A stretch of 64,000 nt of DNA from Liolophura sinensis (GCF_032854445.1 NC_088306.1:21921764-21985763); one strand, 5' to 3'; numbered from the stretch's first letter, positions 13,201-23,278 are shown. A program made the numbers and translations. The notes: generated from the sequence alone by a model not told the origin.

Positions 13201-15407
13201 GACTTGGACTTTAAATCAGGATGTTTTTCTGCTTCCTGACAGGGGTTTACTCGTAAAAGAAAAATTCAGGATTGCAGCATTTAACACCTTAGGAATAAAA
13301 TCTCCCCCACCACCAATTGAGTATTCCCGGGCCCAACAGTTGCCAAAGTTCATGCCGATATATCACACGGTAGCTGTCTAGAAACCACATTGTGCAACTG
13401 TACCACCAATTGAGTATTCCCAGGCCCAACAGTTGCCAATGTTCATGCCGATATATCACACGGTAGCTGTCTAGAAACCACATTGTGCAACTGTACCACC
13501 AATTGAGTATTCCCAGGCCCAACAGTTGCCAATGTTCATGCCGATATATCACACGGTAGCTGTCTAGAAACCACATTGTGCAACTGTACCACCAATTGAG
13601 TATTCCCAGGCCCAACAGTTGCCAATGTTCATGCCGATATATCACACGGTAGCTGTCTAGAAACCACATTGTGCAACTGTACCACCAATTGATGGAGTTC
13701 TGGGCCTGCTTATACCATGGCATCTAATTGTTTATAGTGTTAAGATGGCTCTGTGCAGGTGGACCCAAACCTGGGTTGTGGCCAAGGGCTGAAACCTTTG
13801 AACTGTTTTTAATCTGACAATGCCAAAAGGTCTTAATGGATTTTGTCAAGTCATGACAAACTGAGGCTGTGAGTTTTTCTCCAGTTACACCCGTAGGGAC
13901 TGTGTGTGTGTATGTGTGTGTGTGTGTTGTGTTGTGAGATCAAGCAGATGACATTTGTGAAACCACTCAGAATATGTGGATATCATTCTGCGTCACTATC
14001 AAGTCAAAACGGCTGCGGCCTTGCTCAGAATAGACGCACGTAATTCAGATTCTAGAGAGAATGGCTCCCATGCTGAGCAAACCTGGTATTGCCAGCTCAG
14101 TCAAGCGTTCTAAAGTTTTCCTCTTGTGAACCTCTCAGCCACCACTCAGAATTGTTTCCGCCGTGCCAGAAGCCATTTTTTTGTGCACCCCCTGAATTTT
14201 CCTCCTCTTTACTCCTGGTCCAATTCTTCCTGGCTATTCTGGGATGTTAACCCCTTCATTCCCATAATTCCCTCTAGTGTAGAGATATTTCCTGGTTATT
14301 CTACAGTTCCACATACATGGTAAAGATTCTGTTTGTTTTGCTGATAGTCACCACATGGCCTGTGTTTCCCCCCAGCTGACTGATACAGGAGCTATGTTTG
14401 TACAGTGCTGTATCCCCTGTTTGCCACACAGCTCATTATAATGCCTGTTGTTGTTGTAACAAACAAAGCCCCTGTTGACTCACGAGGCATTTTGAAAATT
14501 CAAACTGTTCTTTTGGAAACGCCCTGTTTTGCATGTGCGCATCCTATTTTTCTGTGGACAGCTAAGTGGTGTGTTTTCACATATAAACATCTTGATCTAT
14601 TTCCAAGGAGTGTTGCCAACAGTTGGCTTAACCTGCCTTGTGTCAGGCGCCAAACTGTAACTAAGACACTGTTCATCTTCAGAAAAGTTTTGCATGTTTT
14701 CCATCATGTTTGTGTAAACACATAAAATTTATCATTACCAAAGTTGAATGACTGCAGTTTTTGTATGGTTTACATTTGTATAGTAATTTGTGTAGTAATC
14801 GTACTGGAGACTGGTTCAAAGTGTGCAAAAATCATAAATACTTGTACACGGGAGATACAAGGACATATATGCCAGTAATTCAGTTGTGATTGTTACCCTG
14901 AAAGTCTGTCAGGCACCTGCCATTGGGCAGTGTTATTTCCCCAGATTTCCCCTGTTCCCTTCACTCCTAAATGTGACCTTTGCCAAATGTGTGAAATGTT
15001 AAGTATTTCATTAAACAGCAGTAGAATAAAGTAGGTACAGCAGTCATGATGGAAATCTTGATATGCTTTCACCTTTAAGGACACATCTGAAAACTCAGCT
15101 TGAGTGTCATGAAATTAAACATGCTGTGGTATCGTGAAAATGATGAAGTTGGAAGATTGCAGCTTGAGACTGCACATTAAATTTTGTTGTTTTTATTCGT
15201 GTTTTTGAAAGAATTATTATATTGATGTTGGCTTAACATCAGCTTGCAGCCTTATGAAGAATGTTTCGTTTTTTTTTTCTGTTCACAGATCAAGTCGATG
15301 TGAGCGATGGCAAAGTGACTGTTTGTCGAGATGCTATAAAAGGAAGATGTAAACGTCACATGTGTCGCTATTATCATATCCCTCTCGTGCCATTGGCTCT
15401 TTGTTGA
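974..15407 (+). CDS. MBNL: Muscleblind-like splicing regulator, 3' part (five exons)
   Basis: Muscleblind proteins are CCCH zinc-finger RNA-binding proteins that bind YGCY-type motifs and control alternative splicing, polyadenylation and RNA localisation. The exons are 974-1216, 5088-5241, 8009-8130, 10768-10852 and 15289-15407; they join without a frame break to 240 codons plus TGA. Residues 1-81 carry the family's ZnF3-4 pair (CX7CX6CX3H then CX7CX4CX3H, with [11 protein letters not shown] and [14 protein letters not shown]). Residues 82-173 are the linker, with the family motif [13 protein letters not shown]. Residues 174-240 hold another CCCH pair (both CX7CX4CX3H) ending PLVPLALC. Fingers 1-2 and the start are off-window. 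The extra C-terminal pair is not in vertebrate MBNL1-3, which have four fingers. Exons were placed by splice consensus, phase and family similarity, not transcript data; alternative exons are expected in this family. Confidence 0.9.
1890..2082 (+). CDS. Possible alternative 3'-terminal MBNL exon
   Basis: After a weak acceptor (tcgcaAAG near 1889) a phase-0 frame of about 63 codons runs to a TGA at 2080-2082. It would splice directly onto the phase-0 end of the ZnF3-4 exon. The composition looks coding: less T-rich than its surroundings, with a basic segment ([14 protein letters not shown]) and then a proline/serine-rich acidic end. Muscleblind genes are known for alternative C-termini, and a basic KR-rich segment follows ZnF4 in vertebrate MBNL1. 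I find no direct sequence match, and the polypyrimidine tract is interrupted by purines. It could be a chance ORF. Confidence 0.3.
2691..2758 (-). promoter_or_regulatory. Cluster of AGGTCA nuclear-receptor-like half-sites
   Basis: Read on the minus strand, AGGTCA occurs five times in 60 bases, several as TCAAGGTCA, plus one AGGTCG. The spacings include direct repeats with 0 and 1 base between. AGGTCA is the nuclear-receptor half-site, and TCAAGGTCA is the ERR/FTZ-F1 extended form. It may equally be a short degenerate tandem repeat; a related run is at 18240-18460. Confidence 0.3.
5088..5241 (+). CDS. MBNL: MBNL linker exon with [13 protein letters not shown]
   Basis: The exon is 154 bases between gcccacAG and ACTT|gtaagt, in phase 0 and out phase 1. 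It encodes [19 protein letters not shown] and then [19 protein letters not shown]. The latter matches the conserved block after ZnF4 in vertebrate MBNL (QYQQALANMQLQQ), which identifies the gene independently of the fingers. Confidence 0.93.
5549..5767. mobile_element. Inverted-repeat element, family B (diverged copy)
   Basis: The left end (acttCCACAAAGtcatttct) and the reverse complement of the right end (ctgattCCACAAAGccct) are similar. The right end also matches the ends of the copies at 19666-19884 and 33162-33382. The length, about 220 bases, is the same. It has no coding capacity, so it is a MITE-like non-autonomous element. The left boundary is approximate. Confidence 0.5.
6408..6675 (+). 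mobile_element. RUDI/V-SINE-like element, head-truncated
   Basis: This stretch shares the SINE body found many times in the window: the purine-rich run before gtcgtgggtttcccc, the segment ccaccataatgctgg, and an AATAAA-repeat tail. The ccaccataatgctg segment occurs twice (about 6485 and 6598), so the tail end is partly duplicated or two copies are nested. The tRNA-like head is missing. Confidence 0.7.
7986..7999. promoter_or_regulatory. Palindromic X-box (RFX-type) sequence
   Basis: GTTTCCATGGTAAC matches the RFX X-box consensus of two inverted half-sites. It lies nine bases before the splice acceptor of the next MBNL exon, so it also occupies the polypyrimidine-tract position. A functional role is inference. 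Confidence 0.35.
8009..8130 (+). CDS. MBNL: MBNL linker exon (Ala/Val/Thr-rich)
   Basis: The exon is 122 bases, in phase 1 and out phase 0, ending GACAAG|gtagtt. It encodes [20 protein letters not shown] and then [19 protein letters not shown]. The Ala/Val/Thr-rich part resembles the low-complexity region after the YQQAL block in vertebrate MBNL. The acceptor is a tandem CAGTAG, so the exon may start at 8009 (Leu-Gly-Ser) or 8012 (Cys-Ser). Confidence 0.8.
8131..10767 (+). other. MBNL intron, 2.6 kb
   Basis: It holds a small element with similar inverted ends (about 8788-8941: left gggcctcttgcacaaaagt; right end, reverse-complemented, gggaccactttcacaaaac) and a tRNA-derived SINE (9593-9855). 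No exon is recognised. Confidence 0.6.
9593..9855 (+). mobile_element. tRNA-derived SINE, plus orientation (family D)
   Basis: The head has A-box-like TGGCTCAGATGG and B-box-like GGTTCAAATCC with tRNA-like spacing (about 9603-9682). The tail, with ggttggtggttcactc and tttccttcccctcc, matches the 3' parts of copies near 22450, 25600, 60575 and 62795. No clear target-site duplication is seen. Confidence 0.65.
10768..10852 (+). CDS. MBNL: MBNL exon: extra CCCH finger (ZnF5)
   Basis: The exon is 85 bases between tctttacAG and GATG|gtaagt, in phase 0 and out phase 1. It encodes [20 protein letters not shown] and then CKYVHLLD, a CX7CX4CX3H finger. Unlike the first finger of each vertebrate MBNL pair (CX7CX6CX3H) it lacks two residues between the second and third cysteine. 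Confidence 0.9.
11015..12930. repeat. 25-base minisatellite, about 75 copies
   Basis: The unit is tctctactatacatatacat plus gaagg or gaatg. Copies vary mainly at three places: tatac/tctac, gaatg/gaagg/gaaga, and cat/ctt. A shortened unit (tctctactgaatg) recurs at about 11127, 11318 and 11629, showing that blocks of several units were duplicated together. The array lies inside the intron between the exons for the last two zinc fingers. Confidence 0.95.
13312..13690. repeat. 93-base tandem repeat, four copies
   Basis: The start accaattgagtattccc recurs at 13312, 13405, 13498 and 13591 with a stub at 13684, an exact 93-base period and near-identical copies. Since 93 is 31 codons, the array is open on the minus strand as a four-fold 31-residue repeat. 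There is no sign that it is translated. Confidence 0.95.
15289..15407 (+). CDS. MBNL: MBNL terminal coding exon: extra CCCH finger (ZnF6)
   Basis: The exon is 119 bases after gttcacAG, in phase 1, ending at TGA (15405-15407). It encodes [20 protein letters not shown] and then [19 protein letters not shown]. The finger is CX7CX4CX3[16 protein letters not shown] mirrors the second finger of the other pairs ([12 protein letters not shown] in this gene), so ZnF5-6 is a tandem pair like ZnF1-2 and ZnF3-4. Confidence 0.92.
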
Positions 15408-18239
15408 CAATTGACAGCCATCGTGTTTATGTGGGCAGGACTTGTGTAGGGTAGAGAGTCAATGATGATTGGATGATAGGCAGTCATGTGACAGTTTTCA
15501 ATCCAAAGAAATTAAAACATGGGAGATATGAACCGCAGATGGAAGAGGAGTACTACCATTTACTAATTTTTTTATCAAAAAAACAAGACTGATTTATAAT
15601 TTTGAACTGGGGTGAAGACAAAGTCCATTGTTCACGGATGTTAAGTGAGGACAACTTTTATTGGTGCAAATATTTTCTAAAGGGGACATGCATGGAAGAT
15701 GCTGTTGTGAAAACTTGCTGAGGATTACCATGGAAATCCACTGACTCCTTTTTGGACTTTGTGGGATATCGAGAAGAAAAAAAAAAGGACAAACTATATC
15801 ATTATGTTTTTATTACGTATATCTATTTGTCTGTTTATTTTTTAAGTTAGACAGGATTTTTAATCACTTGGAACATTTTTATGGCAGACCTAGCCGTATG
15901 GTGCTCTCTCTGTGTTAACTGTTCTCACCATATCATGGGTGGGGAAAAAGGTGGAGCTCTTGCAGCAACAAGTCTCTGATATAATGTAACACATTCCTTT
16001 TTTTTAAACACAGTGCTCCAAAAGTGCTATAAGACAGCACCTCACTGGATAAATTGGAAGTCATCAGCTACATGTAGCATTGTCCTGCAGAGCCTGCAAG
16101 ATGCTTACTTTATGGCTGCTGCAGCAAATTGGTGCAGCAGATTTGCAGTTGTCAATTTTAAACATTGTTCTGACTCTTCTTACCTATTTTGAGTGCTAAT
16201 TATCAAAAAGTCGCTATTTAGGAATGTCTCATCATAACATTTTATCCTATATTTTCCTGGGTCAGAAATGTTCTCCTTAAACATGGTTTTAACTATTTTT
16301 CAACCCATTGGTGCATCCATGGGGGCAAAAAGAGACACAATTGATTTTACATCTACACAAATTTTTATACTCACCAACATTTTGATGTTGGCTCTTATAT
16401 TTTAATCTCTCATATAAAAATTAACCTTATTATAAATTATAAAGTGAAACACATCTTGCAAATTTTTTTTCTCTTTTGTTATAGTTGAAAGATGTACTGT
16501 AGATTGTGCCAACAGTGCTAAAGGTCTGCTGTTCATCAAATTTTGGTTTGCTGGTAATGTTTTTTTAAAAAGTCTTAAGATTTTTAAGTTCCTTGCAGGC
16601 ACCCAGCGGCTGTATTTATCCTGTTTTGACAAAGTAAATATCCATGTGTATACATAAGAAAGTGACATTTGTGTAGGGGGTGGGGGTGGGGATAGAGGCA
16701 AAGTGGTTCCGTCAGCCTTCCACATATGGAACAAAAACCGAGGCTGAAATGAGAAAAAGTGCCATATGATGATGTTTTTTTTGTGTATATTAGTGTTTTT
16801 AGTAGACATCGTCTGTTACATATAAAAAATCAGACGATGTTTATTTTGACTTTTAAATGCATTTATTGTCACATAAATTCCTTGTTACTGTACACAATGT
16901 AACGTTTTTTTTTTCTGTTCAACACAGTTAAGTGCTGTACAAACACTGGCAGTTCCTCTGGCATGGCTATACTGTACAAAAATTGCTACTTGTATTTTGC
17001 ACCTTTGCAGAGAACTGAGATGTGTTCAAGACTGAGCCTTGTGAACTTGGCTGCATCAAACATGTTTTTGTCCTTAAAAAGTCACCCAATGTGGTGTCTT
17101 GACACGACAAACTTCTGCATCTGCTCGTGCCATTGACATTGCTAATGCACTCAACATTGTTGTATGGTGGCACTACCGCTGCTGCAGAATGGCACTGTTT
17201 GTGCTTAGAACATTGTCACGTGGTGGCACTACTAATACTTGAAACACTATAACCTAGCGTGGAACTGTTAGTGCTGAAAGCATTGTCAAACAGGTAATAT
17301 TTGGTTCTGATCTTCAGTAGTGTTATCGTCATCATCTTCATGAAGAAGAACTTAAAGTGCTTCTGACGCTGTATGGTGTGGCGGCACTATTTGGGACAGC
17401 TAGTGCAGTGCTGAAAGTGCTTTTTGCTGTGTGTGGAATGTGACACTCTGGAGACACTATTACCTTGGGACACTTCCACAGTCTGCCGTGAGATGATTCA
17501 AAACCCGGTGTCTAAAATCTGTGTCAAATATCGTGACACGTGAAGCACAAGTGTCCAATTCAGTCTCACCTATGACAGGACAAGCATAAACCTACTACAA
17601 GTACAGCTACTACTATTTACTACTAACATTTCTAAAATGTTCACCATTGTGTCATGAGCTGTCTGCCATATTGTACATAGGTATTTCATATTTAAAGGGA
17701 GATTGAAAAAAAATAAAAAAGTTTTTTTTTTTTTTTTGATCGGAGGATATCTTGACATATCACACCATGTCTCAGATCATTGGAGAATGATGTTGTTGTT
17801 GTAATGTTTGAGGAAAAACATATGATTGTGAAAACATTTTTGTTGCTATTTTGTGATTTTTTTTTTTGTAGCTGTTTTGTAGGTGGAGATAGTATATTTG
17901 TACTTCAATGGTGGGTTAACACCACCTATATTGTAACCATGTGATTCTTAAAACCATTTCTGGGCAGGTGGGAAGTGGGAGAGGGTTGGGAAAACTTCTC
18001 TTACATATTTAAAGGGTCGGGATTGTGTGCCGTTGCAGGAGAGGAAACACCATTCTGGACTACGATGTGACTGTTGAGCATAATCAGGAATTTAGAACTA
18101 ATGGCGTCTTACAGAGGGAGATTATTCTTAATGACTTTGAACTCACCTTGAATATCAAAGCTAAGATCGTTGTGAACATAAAAGTTGAAACAGTGGTATT
18201 GGAACCCTGAGTGAGTCTGGAATGATAATTACTGTGACT

Positions 18240-18460
18240 TTGGCTCGGTGGTGACCTTGTATTGAGCGTAACCTTGGCTCCATGATGACCATGTAATGAC
18301 CGTGACCTTGTCAGTGATCGTGACTTTGGCTCTTTGGTGACTTTGTCATAGTGATCGTGACCCTGGTTATATAGTGACCTTGTCATAGTGATGGTGACCT
18401 TGGCTCTGTGGTGACTGTCATAGTGACCGTGACCTTTGCTCTGTAGCGGTGACCTTCCCA
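18240..18460. repeat. Degenerate repeat rich in gtgacctt
   Basis: The words gtgaccttg, tgaccgtgacc and ggctctgtggtgac recur about every 25-50 bases. Read in reverse it contains many CAAGGTCAC words, so it resembles a run of extended nuclear-receptor half-sites, but the regular recurrence suggests a decayed tandem repeat. Confidence 0.5.
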
Positions 18461-19665
18461 AAAAACCTTACCACTTGGTTGATTCTAATCTTGCAAGAAT
18501 GACCAAACGAGTGCGCGACAAATTCTGCTCAGATGCCAAATTGATTCTCTGGGTGTCCAGTGTGATGGGGTGTTTTCCTCAACTGTGACGGCGCTTTTTT
18601 TTTTTTTTGATTGTACAAAATTTTGTGTGGGCTCTTGTAACAGGGGAAGGCAGATCAGCTGTTGATTTTTCTTGACGATATAAGGGGCCCTTGAAAATAT
18701 TTGCTGTTATGCAAAAATACACAAGGTCTGGGAGGGATCGGTCATGTGATACTATTCCAGTGAAAACCATTGTATATCTTAATGTAAATTCATGGTCAGA
18801 TCATATTCTTTGTTTTTTAGAACCCCTTATTTTTTTTCTGTTTTCTTTTTTTTTTTTTTTTCTTACTTTCCTCCTCTGTTTTTTTGTCATGTATGACTGT
18901 TAAGCCCTAATGGAGGTAGGGTGTACCACTACTTATTAATGAAAGACTGTTACGGTACTGTTTGTCATGGAGATGTAGTTCAGTCTTAGTTGCTAGAAAC
19001 GTATAAGTCACAGAAAACTCGGCATGCCATGAGCCCTGCTGAAACTCTAGGATGTCTGTAGGTAACTGGTTAACAGTACATGGTTACACCGAAGGCAATG
19101 CATTAACTATTAAAGCATACGCTTGGTATTTTTATAGTGTATCAAAGGTGTGGTTCTTGGCAGTACTTATAAAGTGTTACCAATGAGGTGTGATTATAGT
19201 GTTACAAGATTGTCTGATTGTGAATGTCACTGTAATATTAATTATGACACGTGTTGTTGACTAGTGATGAACTAATGGGGCAGACATATTCTATCTGGTT
19301 GTACATGCTGATCTGTGAAATCTGTCAGAAACGAGGGTTCTAAAGATTTTCTTTTGAAATGATTATACACGGCCTTTGTTAATGTGCATTTTTTTTACAC
19401 ATGTTCTGACTCATTTTAACTGTTACATTTGTAACAAGTTTCGGATTCAAATGTAAAAAGAAATTGTATCCTTTTTTTCGACTTAAAAAGCATATTCGAA
19501 AGCATTAATTATTCATACGTTTTGGAAACGTTTTATCGGAAGAGATAAAATTGTATTGGCAGTCTGCAGTACAAATTCAGTTCTAATCCAGGTAAAATCA
19601 ACATGGATGGTGTCTCTCTATCGAAGAGAAGAGAATATAGTGCAGAAGCGAAGTATTGGTAACCA

Positions 19666-19884
19666 GGGGCCGATTGTACAAAACCATTTCTGACTAAAAC
19701 CAAGAAATAAAATGCGATCTTGAAGATTATTTTCCGGCTTTAGAGAATCAAATTTTGTCAACCTTATCAGTGTGATCTTAAGATGAATGTGTCTAAATTT
19801 CAACTTTCAGTACCCAAAGCTGAACATTGTGAACAGGATTTAAGTTTTGACTTAAGTCAGAAATGGCTTTGTGAAATCAGCTCC
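19666..19884. mobile_element. Inverted-repeat element, family B
   Basis: The left end (ggggccgattgtacaaaacc, then atttctgact) is the inverse of the right end (gacttaagtcagaaatggct, then ttgtgaaatcagctcc). The element is about 219 bases without coding potential. Copies are at 33162-33382 and, diverged, 5549-5767. This is the structure of a MITE. Confidence 0.75.
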
Positions 19885-20969
19885 AGTTCTGAACGACCGT
19901 TACGTTGTGTAAATGATCTCGAGCTGTGACAATAGGAACAATGTTGTTGTATACATGTATGTATGTAGTGAGGTGTAAACAATTACTTAGACAAGCTGGA
20001 GAGTTGCGTAGAACTTTGTCCAGGTATTCTTGTACAACTTTTATTATTATTATTTTTATTATTATTATTATTTTCCTTCCCCTCCCCTCTGTTTTTTTGT
20101 CTTTGTTGTTAGAGAGACCTATTGGACAATGGCGGGGGTGACCCCGTGTCAAACACGGCGGTGTGCCCCGTCACTGTGTGTTTGTTACTGACACGACTTT
20201 GTTTATTTTTGGTGAGCCAAAACCTTAAAAGGACATCAAATGTTCCTTGTTTGAAGAACTACAATTTAGGACAGTATATGTAGAGGTGTATCTGTTCTTT
20301 GCGGCGCTTTTAGCTTTCGTGTTACGCAGATGTCGCCAGAACTGTCAAACAGTTCGCCCGCAGGTTTATATCCAGTTTGTATCTATTGCCCTTTAATACT
20401 ATCCACAATGTGTATTCGGTTAACCTCTGTCTGGTTTATGTGTCTGTGCCCAATCTCGGAGAGGAAAAAAGAAATTATCCAAGTTTAACTGTGCAGGTCG
20501 TAGAAGTTTTCAACAAAAACAACAATGTTGAAGCGCTTTCTCCAAAGGTGCTAAAACAATGCTGTGCCAGCTTTTTGTGTGCATGCTGTAATCATAGCAA
20601 CCTAAGGGTTTTAGAAGACCCGAGAATATACGGCATTCCTAGGACAGTCCATGGCCCTAGTTGTAAATGTTCCTAGGACTTAATTGCTCTGGCTGTACAG
20701 TTGACCGTAGGACTTCATGACCTAGTGTGTGTGCGTGAATGGTCCTAGGCCAGCAGTTGTATGATGTAAGAGAGGGGTCAGCCATTGCTACAATGCACAT
20801 GGCGGGGTCATTATTCGCTGTATTCGTAACAAGGTTGATTTTGAACGCTTTCGCTTTTTAGCCACAATCCGCAGGTGTTTGTACCGTGTATACTATTTTG
20901 ACTACTGCTTACCTTTCGTGCCTGTCTGCAAGCCTATAGCTGTGTCCTACAATAATCCATCGGTTGATC

Positions 20970-20975
20970 AATAAA
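20970..20975 (+). terminator. Candidate MBNL poly(A) signal
   Basis: AATAAA followed by an A run. It is one of three candidates in the presumed 3' UTR and has no independent support. Confidence 0.2.
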
Positions 20976-21868
20976 AAAAACTAAAATGACTACTCTCCCC
21001 TGCAATGTGTTTTTTGCTTTGACCAAGCCTGCTGTAGATTACAATCTTGAAATCCTTTATACGTTGGTGTTATTATTATTATTATTATTTTGGTTGTTAA
21101 CGGATTCATAGGCCTACATATACTACTTCCTCCCAATCTTTCATGATCTATGCCGAATGCCTTCTTTTTTGACAACAAGAAAACGGTTCCTTAATAGCTT
21201 TTTTTTCCTCTCTTTTTTTTTTTTTTTGGTTTTAAACCTTTAGATTTCTGGAACATTTTTTTTTTTTTTTTTTTTTTGCACCCGGTGAATATATCATTTG
21301 TTTCTTTCAAAAAGAATCGCCGCGTAATAATTAGGACAAAGGAACTGTTTTCTTAGGTGGAAGTAGAAGGCTGGTAGTTATAACCTGGAGTAGTAATTTC
21401 CCATCATGCTTTGCACTCGAGCTTTGATATATGACATCATCAAACTGGCTTTGTGTTCTTCTTCACTAGAAACACCGTTTTACACTGTCTAGCCAAATAA
21501 ACTGCACCTCTTTTGAAACGCTTGGTTATTCAACGACATACATTGCATTGTGGGCAATTATGATACAGACAGGGACCACGGACTAAAGGGTTGGTTTACA
21601 TTTATACGTTTTAGCTGCTGATGCGATCCTGGTTGGACCCATGCGTTCTGCTTGTTCACTGTTTTCTTCTGCTATACGCCTGCGCCCAAGCCACTTGAAT
21701 TTGATCAACCGTATCAAAGATAACTCGCTTCCTGCGCTGCTTAGCCCTTGTTGGTATATAGATATATATAGAATTAAAAGTATACATGCGTAAATACAAG
21801 CGTAAATTTATATATATTTATAGACCTGTCTGAAGGACAATTAGAGACAGATAAGGTGTGGGCAAAGT

Positions 21869-21882
21869 GTTGCCATGGAAAC
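21869..21882. promoter_or_regulatory. X-box (RFX-type) palindrome
   Basis: GTTGCCATGGAAAC is a close match to the RFX X-box consensus. A second, GTTTCCATGGAAAC, lies 308 bases further on. Neither is next to a recognised promoter. Confidence 0.35.
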
Positions 21883-22141
21883 CGGTGACAGCTAAATGTG
21901 AACCAAAGTCCGTCTTCCAGCCAATCCTGTAGTCAATATTTTTGGTCGTTACAGTGTTCCCTTTTTTTTCAAAGAAAAAGAAAAAACAACCATAATGTTG
22001 TACTTGTTTTTTTATGATTTTTTTTATCGTTGTTTTAATACAAATTTTGTTAACATTTGTACATATATAGATATTTGGGGTTCTTACAAAGACGAAAAAC
22101 TTTTCATTTTTTTATTGAAAAAACTTCTACACTGGTGGTGT

Positions 22142-22147
22142 AATAAA
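22142..22147 (+). terminator. Candidate distal MBNL poly(A) signal
   Basis: AATAAA followed by tgtattttta. It falls where the T-tract bias of the MBNL strand ends, which makes it the best placed of the candidates, but only by that argument. Confidence 0.25.
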
Positions 22148-22176
22148 TGTATTTTTAAAACCACTGCTCAAAATGC

Positions 22177-22190
22177 GTTTCCATGGAAAC
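22177..22190. promoter_or_regulatory. X-box (RFX-type) perfect palindrome
   Basis: GTTTCCATGGAAAC is a perfect 14-base palindrome of the RFX type. It lies 30 bases after the AATAAA at 22142. Confidence 0.35.
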
Positions 22191-22449
22191 TACTTTCTGA
22201 ATTGTAGTATAGCTCAAACGTGAACACAATTCCCAAAATTCTTTTCTGTAATAATTGTAATGGAAAGTTTGCCAAGACAGTGAATGGCAACTTGAAACGC
22301 TGCAAAGATGCAACTCCACGTAAGCCTCGTTCAAACGGTGCGATATGTCGTATGGACATCGAATGGAAATGAGAGCAGCTATATTTCGTACGATTTGTAC
22401 CTTTGGACTAAACAGTTCGTGAAGGGATAATTATTTTGTGGACTGCTCT

Positions 22450-22660
22450 GCACTCGCTGTACATATATGATGCCTGTGAGATCAGTGAGCGGGCGACGAC
22501 GCTCGTTGAGGACCATTTGTCTTTCGCCAGTTTGGTGTGCTTATATGTTCGTCACACGTGGGAAAGTTCATCAAAATTTCAGAAAAAAAAGAAAAAGATA
22601 ACCGATGCATGGTTCACCCCAGGCACACCGGTTTCCTCCTCCCAAAAATGCACAAAAAAA
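22450..22660 (+). mobile_element. SINE fragment (family D body)
   Basis: The words cgttgaggaccatttgtctt, ggtgtgcttatatgt and cacacgtgggaaagttc, and a tail with ggttcaccccaggc and ggtttcctcctccc, recur in diverged copies at 25600-25790, 32745-32870 and 62795-62995. Confidence 0.6.
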
Positions 22661-23022
22661 AAAAATCTTAAATGCTCAACATTGAAATAAATGAAAAATC
22701 GATTGATATTTAACATGATTTAGATGAATTCTAAACGTCCGTATACGACAAATCGCACCTTAGACCAAGGCTGAGTACTTAAATAGCTTGTGGTGCAGTT
22801 TTACTGATTTGACACATTTGTATTTACCAGGACCATGTCACTGTCTACAATATCGCCTTACAAATTTCATCCCTGTGGCTAAAATTCAAAAAGAAAAAAA
22901 AGTTTCTGCAAACGTTTTGAAAATTATCTGGTTCGTATGGAGGAAATCGACAATAAAATCAAAGGACAATGTAGTAGTACAAATGCCCAAAATCCTGATT
23001 GAGGCCAGTCTGATATTAAAAT

Positions 23023-23278
23023 TACACTGAAAAAATTATCCTGTTAATTTTAACAGAACGTTAAGAGTGATGCTGGAATATACTCTGTTATTGAAGCAGG
23101 TTACAGGTTGCTCTGTTAAATATAACACATATTCTATTAATTCAACATAAAGATTCTGTTAGACCAACAGAACATTGTGTTGAATGTCTGAATATTATGT
23201 TAATAATAACAATACATTCTAGCCTCATTCAGACAACAGACTTTCTGTTAAAATTAAGAGATTAATTTTTTGAGTGTA
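23023..23278. mobile_element. Inverted-repeat (MITE-like) element, about 256 bases
   Basis: The left end reads tacactgaaaaaattatcct and gttaattttaacaga; the right end, reverse-complemented, reads tacactcaaaaaattaatct and cttaattttaacaga. The interior repeats ctgtta/ttaaca words. There is no coding capacity. TA may be the target duplication. Confidence 0.75.

Larger units (their letters stand above)
10853..15288 (+). other. MBNL intron, 4.4 kb, with two tandem arrays
   Basis: About 160 bases after the donor a 1.9-kb minisatellite begins (11015-12930), followed by a four-copy 93-base array (13312-13690) and a short TG repeat near 13905. From 13700 to 15288 nothing else is recognised. The intron ends in a T-rich tract and ttcacAG. 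Confidence 0.7.
15408..22700 (+). other. Probable long MBNL 3' UTR and downstream region
   Basis: No coding exon is recognised. Homopolymers are almost all T tracts on this strand up to about 22.0 kb, as in the MBNL introns, then change to A tracts from 22.58 kb; this suggests transcription up to about 22 kb. Candidate poly(A) signals AATAAA lie at 20970-20975, 22142-22147 and 22686-22691. The stretch also has loosely repeated gtggcact segments (about 17160-17480), the AGGTCA-rich run (18240-18460), an inverted-repeat element (19666-19884), an ATT repeat (about 20040-20072) and two X-boxes. The true transcript end is unknown. Confidence 0.45.

Noticed and set aside
13289-13723. 144-codon minus-strand repeat protein
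   Set aside because: It is the 93-base array inside an MBNL intron, with no support for transcription on that strand.
18025-18210. 61-codon ORF (TILDYDVTVEHNQEF...)
   Set aside because: It has no recognisable domain and lies in the presumed MBNL 3' UTR beside a degenerate repeat.
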